NCBI GenBank assembly: GCA_027435495.1
Contig: DAHZZC010000935.1
Location: 1 to 9,768 of the forward strand
Direction of reading: 5' to 3'
Length of the DNA: 9,768 nt
Source of the DNA: Planctomycetales bacterium
Lineage (GTDB): Bacteria > Planctomycetota > Planctomycetia > Isosphaerales > Isosphaeraceae
Shown here: one piece after another, positions 1 through 5,534 of the stretch
Layout: the number at the start of each line of letters is the position of its first letter
How positions within the stretch are numbered: the stretch's first letter is position 1
Notes under the pieces: model-generated
Seen by the model: the letters and a program-made list of their open reading frames with translations, nothing else
What the model was told of the DNA's origin: nothing
The model's database searches: none
Translations under genes and position numbers: made by a program

Positions 1-198
1 CTCGCCCTCGATCTCGCTCGACTTCAGCACGTCCTGGGTCAGGGTGTCCAGCACGGCCTCCTCACGCAGCCGGAAGCCGAGTCCCTCCATCCGGCCGATC
101 AACCGCCCCTGCCGGTGACGTACAGCCGCCAGCGTGGCCAAAAGACCCTCGTGGTCCCACCGGAAGTTCGGCCAGTCGCTCAGTCCATGGATGTACAC
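1..198 (-). CDS. Fic family protein, DUF4172-type N-terminus (partial; C-terminus beyond the left edge)
   Basis: The 66 visible residues begin VYIHGLSDWPNFRWDHEGLL and end in KSSEIEGE. Tryptophan-rich 'DWPNFRW', then 'VRHRQGRLIGRMEGLGF' and 'TLTQDVLKSSEIEGE', is the pattern I know from the DUF4172 domain that precedes the Fic domain. SSEIEG (residues 60-65) fits the [S/T]xxxE[G/N] inhibitory-helix motif of class II Fic enzymes, in which the Glu blocks productive ATP binding; this implies self-inhibition without a separate antitoxin. Fic domains usually transfer AMP to a hydroxyl side chain of a target protein; the catalytic HxFx(D/E)GNGR motif would lie outside the window, so activity cannot be judged. 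GTG at 198 is chosen because it aligns with the family's MYI start and has GGAG seven bases upstream; an in-frame TAA lies 13 codons upstream. Family assignment is firm, function inferred. Confidence 0.87.
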   Translation of the reverse strand, partial: MYIHGLSDWPNFRWDHEGLLATLAAVRHRQGRLIGRMEGLGFRLREEAVLDTLTQDVLKSSEIEGE

Positions 199-203
199 TG
201 CCG

Positions 204-300
204 TTCTCCGCACTATTTGCGGATATACTAGCAGTTATTCTCCCCAAGGGCAAGCCCTTTCTCCGCACGACCAGCGGAGAATAAGAACGTCATTCTCCGC
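204..300. promoter_or_regulatory. Cluster of TTCTCCGC palindromes around the Fic promoter (candidate operators)
   Basis: The octamer TTCTCCGC occurs at 204-211, 259-266 and 293-300, and its complement GCGGAGAA at 274-281. Two palindromes result: TCCGCA-5 bases-TGCGGA (207-223), overlapping the predicted transcription start, and TTCTCCGC-7 bases-GCGGAGAA (259-281), just upstream of the -35 box. Repeated dyads of one sequence on both sides of a promoter suggest binding sites for a dimeric regulator, possibly the Fic protein itself if it has a C-terminal winged helix. That last point is inference, because the C-terminus is not in the window. Confidence 0.5.
225..253 (-). promoter_or_regulatory. 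Candidate sigma70-type promoter of the Fic gene
   Basis: On the minus strand TTGCCC (253-248) is followed, after exactly 17 bases, by TAGTAT (230-225). Both boxes are near consensus and the spacing is ideal. A start around 218 would give a leader of roughly 20 bases before the GTG at 198. The stretch is clearly AT-richer than the surrounding DNA. This is pattern matching only. Confidence 0.5.
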
Positions 301-421
301 ATTTCCCTATCCTCCGGCAGGTTAGCGATGCCAGGCCCTGCCACCTCGTTGCCTTCGGGGAAGGACGGCGGTAAGATGCAGCCACATCGAAGTTTACGCA
401 GCCTCAGTTACACTCCGCCAT

Positions 422-457
422 GGGATTGTCTCACTCGGCATCTCGTAGAGTTGACAG
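422..457 (+). repeat. Left terminal inverted repeat of the insertion sequence
   Basis: It begins GGGATTGTC and ends with the subterminal GTTGACAG. GAGTTGAC (448-455) and GTCAACTC (465-472) form an additional perfect 8-bp inverted repeat with a 9-base loop, a possible transposase-binding or hairpin site. The last codons of the transposase (LSTLRDAE and the stop) are encoded in this repeat. Confidence 0.55.
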
Positions 458-1971
458 TTGTTGCGTCAACTCGGCCGGGTCGGCGTGGAGCAACTCCCAG
501 AAGTCGTAGGTGCGCAACTCCAGCCCCAACGCCCGGTACGGGCAGGCGCCCTTTCGCGGCCCCGAGCGGAACGCCCGGCAGTTCCAGTACAGCCGCTTGA
601 GATCCAGCATCGGCTGCGTCATCCGACGGTGTCGCGACTGCTGCATCCGCAGCACGCTGTTCATGCACTCCACCGCGCTGCTGGCCCGGACCGTGGCCCC
701 CAGCACCGCCGCCACTCGCTCGTAACTGGCTCGCTCCTCCTGGTCCGGTTCGCGGTCTCTCGCCACTCCACGGAGCAACTTCGTGATCGGATCCGCCGAC
801 CCGACCCGGCCGTGCCGCAGCCACCATCGCCAGGCCATTGCCTCTCGCCACTCCGGCCGGGGCTCGGCCGACTCCAACCGCCGATGCATCCGGTCCAGGA
901 AGGCCAGGCTCCGCGGGTCGGTCAGGAAGTTCCCGACCTTCGACCATTCGAGGCCGGTGAGATCCTTCAGGGCTGTGGCGATCTCCGCCTCGGCCCGTGT
1001 GCGGTCGTTGAGCCGGCCGTTGGCGTCGAACAGCTCCAGCGCATGGGCCGCCCGACCCCAGGCCGACTCCAGCCGCTCGGCCTGCTCCAGCGCCGCGACC
1101 GCCCGCCGCCAGGCGGCGCCGGCGGTCCGCGCCGGGCCGCGAGCATCGATCCCCTGTCGCTTCGCCCGGGCGAGTGCGACGTCGGCCCCTTCCGCTTTCT
1201 CCCAGGCCGCCTCGGCACGCCGCCACTGCCGGGCCAGCACTCGGTGGGCTTCCATCGCGGTGTGGAAGACGTCCAGGCCGTGCTCCAGCGTTGGGGCCGC
1301 GGGGTCGTCACGCCGGGCCGCGGCCCGCTGCGTCACCGCCTTGGCGATCCCCCTGGCGGCATCCGAGACGGCGAACTCCAGGTGGGTGAACGGCCCCAGT
1401 TGCTCGTCCCAGGTCGCGGCCTTGCGGTCGGCCGCGGCGCGGCAGAAGACGGCGGTCATGCTCGCCGGCTCGATCCCGACCAGGGTCGGTCGCCCCCAAA
1501 AAAGATCTCGTCCAGTGCCAGGGTACTGACCCGGTCGGCGCAGGCTGGGTCCAGCGCCTCCAACACGGCCCCGGCGCGCTGGCCCTCGGCCTGAACCCAG
1601 CGTCCCAGGGTCGAGTGGTCGGGGATCTCATCAGCGGGCAGGAGGACGCCCAGGAGGCCCTCGATCTGCCGCAGGCTCACGCCCATGGCGAAGGCCGTGG
1701 TCGTGAGTTCCTTCAGCTTGTCCTTGTCGAGGAGGACATGGGGTCCGGACGCGGGCTCCGGCGCGGTGACCGCCGCGGGACGAGGTTGCTCATCGGCCGG
1801 GGGCTCCGACGCCGGTTCGTCGCCGAGCCGTTGCTCGAGCTTCTGCGCGTGCTGGTAGACGGTCTGGCGGTTGCATCCGGCCTGCTCGGCCTGGCGAGTG
1901 ACGGCGCCGTGCTGCTCGGAGAAGACGGCGGCGGCGTTGAGAATCCAGGTGCGAACGGGTAGCTTGAGCAT
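431..1971 (-). CDS. DDE transposase in two frames, joined by a -1 frameshift (programmed or inactivating)
   Basis: The first frame (1971-1456, 171 residues) starts at an ATG with a strong GGAGGG site seven bases upstream (1979-1984). It has a helix-turn-helix (about residues 15-48, 'TRQAEQAGCNRQTVYQHAQKL'), an Ala/Pro linker and the first catalytic Asp in LALDEIFF (D154). The frame then runs into unrelated residues and a TGA at 1458-1456. A -1 shift at the T6G5 run (1503-1493) restores GRPTLVGIEPASM and gives one 513-residue protein. The second frame holds FAVSDAARGI (candidate D204), a long Ala-rich helical insert, and SSAVECMNSVLRM (candidate E435). It resembles planctomycete and cyanobacterial transposases that I recall being annotated with a DUF6399 C-terminus; that recollection is unchecked. 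The two frames also overlap as ATGA (1459-1456), so reinitiation is an alternative. A plain frameshift mutation remains possible. Confidence 0.8.
1492..1503 (-). other. Slippery run (T6G5C) where the transposase reading frame changes
   Basis: Minus-strand codons are ATC TTT TTT GGG GGC. Moving back one base after the first GGG gives GGG CGA CCG ACC, which restores the family sequence with no residue gained or lost against the FFxxRPxLVG pattern I remember. A T6 run followed by a G5 run could support ribosomal slippage on UUU or polymerase stuttering; it is also a frequent place for sequencing or replication errors. Confidence 0.6.
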
Positions 1972-2046
1972 GGGTCGTCCCTCCGTGATGGTGACGTGCC
2001 TGCCCGGCTGTCATTTCACCATGGAGGGGCTCCGCCTTCCACCAAT

Positions 2047-2092
2047 CTGTCAACTCGGTCGCTACGACTCTCGGCCGCTTTGCGACAATCCC
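2047..2092 (-). repeat. Right terminal inverted repeat of the insertion sequence
   Basis: Read on the minus strand it begins GGGATTGTC and ends CCGAGTTGACAG, matching the ordered blocks of the left end. It overlaps the 3' end of the FG-GAP gene. The contained TTGACA (2053-2048) is a perfect -35 box pointing towards the transposase gene, but no convincing -10 box follows at 16-18 bases. Confidence 0.55.
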
Positions 2093-4944
2093 GAGAATCG
2101 GGCGATTGGCTCGGGGCGATCGCGGCCCTCCCGGATTCGGTAGCCGCCCGGCTCCATCGGGCCGAATCGATCGACTCGTCCCGATGGCCAGGCAACCTCG
2201 ACCGAATCGACGCGCCCCGCCTCGCCGAGGCCGAAGTGCAGCCGAGGATCGCCCGACGACTGGAAGCTCCCGCCGCCGAGCCGCCAGCCCACGGATTTGC
2301 GTGCTCCGGCCGAGATCGTCACCCGCGCCCCGACGCCGTCTCGGTTCGAGGCGGTCCCTTCGAGGAGGAGGGTCAGCGAGCGCCCGCCACGCTCGGTCCG
2401 GTTGTGGAGATACGCGATCGGTTGGTCATGCGACTGGATCAAAACATCCTGTCGGCCGTCGTTGTCAAGGTCGGCGACGACCAATCCGCGGCCCATCCTC
2501 GGCACTCGCCAGGCCTCGCCGGCGCGGTTGGTGACGTCGATCAGCCGGCCGTCGTCGCCGTTCAGGAGAAGTTGTGCCGGCATCCGATACGGGTAGTTCG
2601 GCCGGAGATCGTTGACGTGGCCGTTCGCCGTGGCAAGGTCGGGGCGGCCGTCGTTGTCGGCGTCGAGGAGCGCGATCCCGAAGCCAAGCCGGCCACGGGT
2701 GGCGACACCCAGCCCGACTGCCGAGGTGTGGTCGACGAAGAGGCCGTCGCCAAGGCCCTGGAAAAACGAGGTGGACTCGCCGAAGAAGTTGGTCACGAAG
2801 AGATCGAGCCGGCCGTCGCCGTCGAGGTCGCCCGCCGCGACACCCATCCCGGCCTGATACCCGCCGCTGGCATTTGCCGAGACGCCCGAGGCCGCACCGA
2901 CCTCCTCGAACCGCATCCCGCCGAGGTTGTGCCAGAGGGAGTTGGCCGTCATGTCGTTGGCGACGAGGAGGTCGGTCCGTCCGTCGTCGTTGAGGTCGGC
3001 CGCGACGACGCCGTAGCCGCGGCCGTCCGGGTCGTCGATGCCCGCCTCCTTCGTCACGTCGACGAACCGGCCGCCGTCGTTGCGGAAGAGGCGGTCGGGC
3101 TCAGCCGACAACTCGCGAGGGTTGCAGGTCAGGTAGGCCCCGGTGGCCGGATCCCGGCAGATCTTCGGCTTCGAGGCGTCCCAGGCGACGTAATGGCAGA
3201 CGTAAAGGTCGAGGTCCCCGTCGTTGTCGAGATCCGCGAACGCCGCGGACGTCGGCCAGCCGCGATCGCCGCCCAGGCCGGCGTCCGCGGTCATCTCGCG
3301 GAACCTGCCATTCCCCTCGTTCCGATAGAGGGCGTAGCCACGCCATCGGGTGACAAAGAGGTCGGGATCGCCGTCGTTGTCGATATCGCCGACAGCGGCG
3401 CCGTGGCCGTAGCCACGCGGGATCGCGGCGATTCCCGATCGGACGGTGACGTCCTCGAAGGTGCCGTCGCCCCGGTTGCGGAAGAGTCGGTCGCCGGAGA
3501 GCGGCCGGTCGTCGGACGGCGGGAACGGACCGCCCTGGACGCAGTACAGATCGAGCCGGCCATCCCCATCATAATCCAGCACCGCGAGGCCGCCGCCGGA
3601 TTGCTCGGGAAGCTGGCGAATCAGCGACGAGCCGCTCTCGTAGGTAAAGACCAGGCCGGCGGCGGTCGCGTCGTCGGTGAAGGTCGGGACAAGGCGCGGG
3701 CCTTCGGTGGCGGTTGCGACCTTCGGCGGAGCCGGGGCCTTTGAGCCGGCCGCCGCCTCGCGCAGGCGGGTCTCGGCGCGGTCGAGCCGGGCGATCGCCT
3801 CGTCCGAGCCTGGGACCCGGGCGTAAAGGGCGCGGGCCTCGGGCAGATAGCCGGCCGACTCGGCCGATCGGGCGAGGTCCAGGCAGGCGGTCGGATCGCC
3901 AATCGGATCGTCGCTCCAGAGGATCTCTCGGTATCGATCGATGGCGCGGTCGACCGCGGCCTTGCGGGCGCGGAGCCGGTCCGCGGCGGCGGACTCACCG
4001 TCGCGCTGGAGGATCTCGGCAAGGCGGACCATCGCCCGGGGAGCAGTCGGCTCGACGGCCAGCCAGGCCTCGATCGCCGCGCGCTCGGCCCGGGTATCGC
4101 CGCCGCGACCGGCCAGCCAGGCGAGGGCGGCGAGCCGGTCGGTGGGCTCGATCTCGTCTGGCCCGAGGTGCGCCAGCGCTCGAGCGGCCTCATCGGGTCG
4201 GTCGGCGGCGATCGCCCCGTCGAGCCGGGCGTGCCAGGCCGGGCCGTCCTCGCGGGAGAGCAAGCACCGGGTGATCCAGCGGTCGGCCTCGTCCCACTGA
4301 CCGGCGGCGATCGCCATCCGGGCGAGGCCGAGCCAGACCCGATCGTCTTCGGGGGCGAGCTTCGCGTCGCGATCGAGCGCAGAGCGAAGGCCGTCGAAGG
4401 CGTGGCGGCCCAGGTCGAGGTTGTCGAGCTTCCGCAGAATCTCCAGCGGTTTCTCCGTCGATCGGAGCCAGCGCCGATAGGCGCGGCGGACATCCGCGAA
4501 TCGACCCTGGATCTGATAGACACGCACCAGCAGCGGAACGAGCAATTGCGGGTCGGGATAGCCGTGGGCCAGAATCGAGACCAGGCGAGACTCAGCGGGA
4601 CGAATTCGGCCCCGGTTGACGTTCGCCCGAGCTTCCAAAAACGCGCCAGCCGAGGCAAAAACATGGTCTTTCGGCAATCGGCCGAAGGCGGCCAGCGCCT
4701 CGGAGTCCCGGTCGAGGGCGGCCTCGCAGATTCCCAGCCAGTAATCGGCCGGTCCGCCCCGCGTGTCCGGACGCGATTGCTCGAGCGCGATCAACCGCTC
4801 GCGCCCGGCGATGAACCGACCCGCACTCACCTCGGCCTCGGCCCGGCGCAGCTCGACCCGAAGCGTCCACGCCCGGACGCCCAGCCAGGCCCCCCAGCCC
4901 AGGACCGCGACCACCGCCCCCGGCCAGAGCCAACGTTTCACCAT
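2062..4944 (-). CDS. Membrane-anchored TPR / FG-GAP (VCBS) / ASPIC-UnbV protein
   Basis: The 960-residue product has an N-terminal hydrophobic anchor (about 7-24), a TPR-like helical region (about 35-400) and a linker rich in Ala and Pro. Seven FG-GAP/VCBS repeats follow (about 455-835), each with a DxDxDGxxD-type calcium loop (YDGDGRLDLY, IDNDGDPDLF, LDNDGDLDLY, LNDDGRTDLL, LDGDGRLDLF, ADNDGRPDLA, LDNDGRQDVL). An ASPIC/UnbV domain closes it (about 857-940, with 'DGVGARVTI' and 'VEVAWPSGRVDRF'). The family resembles CRTAC1; such proteins are probably exported beta-propellers, with TPRs for protein contacts, and no enzyme activity is established. I prefer ATG 4944 to the in-frame ATG 69 bases upstream because the extra residues are encoded by the CGCAGAGA repeats and a hydrophobic anchor follows 4944 directly. 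The last nine codons and the stop come from the insertion-sequence end, so the native tail is lost. Confidence 0.85.
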   Translation of the reverse strand: MVKRWLWPGAVVAVLGWGAWLGVRAWTLRVELRRAEAEVSAGRFIAGRERLIALEQSRPDTRGGPADYWLGICEAALDRDSEALAAFGRLPKDHVFASAGAFLEARANVNRGRIRPAESRLVSILAHGYPDPQLLVPLLVRVYQIQGRFADVRRAYRRWLRSTEKPLEILRKLDNLDLGRHAFDGLRSALDRDAKLAPEDDRVWLGLARMAIAAGQWDEADRWITRCLLSREDGPAWHARLDGAIAADRPDEAARALAHLGPDEIEPTDRLAALAWLAGRGGDTRAERAAIEAWLAVEPTAPRAMVRLAEILQRDGESAAADRLRARKAAVDRAIDRYREILWSDDPIGDPTACLDLARSAESAGYLPEARALYARVPGSDEAIARLDRAETRLREAAAGSKAPAPPKVATATEGPRLVPTFTDDATAAGLVFTYESGSSLIRQLPEQSGGGLAVLDYDGDGRLDLYCVQGGPFPPSDDRPLSGDRLFRNRGDGTFEDVTVRSGIAAIPRGYGHGAAVGDIDNDGDPDLFVTRWRGYALYRNEGNGRFREMTADAGLGGDRGWPTSAAFADLDNDGDLDLYVCHYVAWDASKPKICRDPATGAYLTCNPRELSAEPDRLFRNDGGRFVDVTKEAGIDDPDGRGYGVVAADLNDDGRTDLLVANDMTANSLWHNLGGMRFEEVGAASGVSANASGGYQAGMGVAAGDLDGDGRLDLFVTNFFGESTSFFQGLGDGLFVDHTSAVGLGVATRGRLGFGIALLDADNDGRPDLATANGHVNDLRPNYPYRMPAQLLLNGDDGRLIDVTNRAGEAWRVPRMGRGLVVADLDNDGRQDVLIQSHDQPIAYLHNRTERGGRSLTLLLEGTASNRDGVGARVTISAGARKSVGWRLGGGSFQSSGDPRLHFGLGEAGRVDSVEVAWPSGRVDRFGPMEPGGYRIREGRDRPEPIARFSGLSQSGRES

Positions 4945-4970
4945 GACGCCCTTGCCCGTGAAAATCCGGG

Positions 4971-4995
4971 GTTTCACGCAGAGACGCGAAGAAGA
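4971..4995 (+). repeat. CGCAGAGA-type repeat, partial copy A
   Basis: GTTTCACGCAGAGACGCGAA followed by GAAGA matches the first part of the 37-bp repeat at 5007-5043, in the same orientation, and then diverges. It lies immediately upstream of the FG-GAP start and places an AT-richer 'ATCAATATAA' spacer between copies A and B. Confidence 0.7.
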
Positions 4996-5006
4996 CATCA
5001 ATATAA

Positions 5007-5043
5007 GTTTCACGCGGAGACGCAGAGGGACGCAGAGACGCAG
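5007..5043 (+). repeat. 37-bp CGCAGAGA repeat, copy B (left arm of the pair around the GxxExxY gene)
   Basis: It starts GTTTCACGCGGAGACGC and ends GGGACGCAGAGACGCAG, and is inverted relative to copy C at 5482-5518 with 36 of 37 bases matching by eye. It is built from an internal GACGCAGAG period. TGAAGTCGAGG (5044-5054) follows it directly and recurs inverted at 5527-5537 beyond copy C. Confidence 0.85.
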
Positions 5044-5057
5044 TGAAGTCGAGGGTT

Positions 5058-5438
5058 TCAGTCGATCCCGTTGGCGATCCGGTGGATGCCCGACTTGATG
5101 ATGGGGACGTTGAAGTTGATCAGAAGACCGAGGCGGAGGCCGCTCAGGCGGAGGTACGTCAGGACCTGCATCTTCTGGACGGGGTGGATCGCCTCGACGG
5201 ACTTCAGCTCGACGATCACCTTGTTCTCGACGATCAGATCGGCGCGGAAAGCCTCGTCGATCCGGATCGCATCGTAGATGACCGGGACGGGATGCTGCGC
5301 CAGCACGAGCAGTCCGAGCCGTTCGAGTTCATATCGGAGGATTCGCTCATAGACAGATTCAAACAGTCCCGGGCCGACCTTCCGGTGAATCCGATAGGCG
5401 GCGTCGACAATCTGCCCGCTGTTCTCATTCTCGTGCAT
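5058..5438 (-). CDS. GxxExxY protein (PD-(D/E)XK nuclease-like fold)
   Basis: The 126-residue protein starts MHENENSGQIVDAAYRIHRK, typical of the family, and carries the defining motif G24-L-F-E27-S-V-Y30. RADLIVENKVIVELKSVE supplies D67 and E77-L-K79, the Asp and ExK of a PD-(D/E)XK nuclease site, followed by QVLTYLRL and the closing LGLLINFNVPIIKSGIHRI. Length and all motifs are complete, so the gene looks intact. The family's role is not established; the fold suggests nucleic-acid cleavage or binding, which is inference. The gene is enclosed by the inverted 37-bp repeat pair and interrupts an otherwise same-strand series between the sulfatase-fold gene and the FG-GAP gene, giving the impression of an inserted cassette. 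The ATG at 5438 is favoured by family alignment; GAGGG and GGGG stretches lie upstream. Confidence 0.9.
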   Translation of the reverse strand: MHENENSGQIVDAAYRIHRKVGPGLFESVYERILRYELERLGLLVLAQHPVPVIYDAIRIDEAFRADLIVENKVIVELKSVEAIHPVQKMQVLTYLRLSGLRLGLLINFNVPIIKSGIHRIANGID

Positions 5439-5481
5439 GACCCCGCCCTCGCTCGTTGGACTAAAAATTCCCCGGCCTTCT

Positions 5482-5518
5482 CTGCGTCTCTGCGTCCCTC
5501 TGCGTCTCTGCGTGAAAC
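5482..5518 (-). repeat. 37-bp CGCAGAGA repeat, copy C (right arm, inverted)
   Basis: On the plus strand it reads CTGCGTCTCTGCGTCC through TGCGTGAAAC and is the complement of copy B apart from one base. The accessory 11-mer CCTCGACTTCA (5527-5537) lies outside this arm, whereas its partner lies inside the left arm. The pair is therefore not a simple mirror image. The sulfatase-fold gene's stop codon (5535-5537) lies within this 11-mer. Confidence 0.85.
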
Positions 5519-5534
5519 TCCGGAATCCTCGACT

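Larger units (their letters stand above)
422..2092 (-). mobile_element. Insertion sequence of about 1.67 kb with 9-bp terminal inverted repeats
   Basis: GGGATTGTC at 422-430 recurs as its exact complement at 2084-2092, on either side of the transposase gene. Both ends also carry, in the same order, CGGC, CGTAG and GTTGACAG (left 436-439, 444-448, 450-457; right GTTGACAG complement at 2047-2054), although the spacing between these blocks differs. The transposase stop codon (431-433) lies just inside the left repeat, as expected of a compact element. I see no target-site duplication: CCGCCAT lies to the left and GAGAATC to the right. The element may have lost it, may not make one, or the true ends may differ by a few bases. 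I cannot name the IS family with confidence. Confidence 0.6.

Noticed and set aside
352..364. CCTTC-GGG-GAAGG hairpin left of the insertion sequence
   Set aside because: The stem is only five base pairs and no T-run follows on either strand; not convincing as a terminator.
458..1594. Plus-strand open frame of 378 codons opposite the transposase
   Set aside because: It mirrors the transposase coding sequence, has Pro/Arg/Leu-rich low-complexity composition, and shows no domain; high GC explains the absence of stops.
1996..3744. Long open plus-strand frame of about 580 codons opposite the FG-GAP gene
   Set aside because: It is antisense to a clearly recognisable protein whose GAC/GTC-rich calcium-loop codons leave the opposite frame free of stops. 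Its product is a Val/Asp/Arg-rich repeat sequence with no family resemblance.
4945..5013. Extension of the FG-GAP protein to an ATG at 5013
   Set aside because: The extra residues (SSSRLCVKPRIFTGK) are translated from the CGCAGAGA repeats, not from conserved coding sequence.
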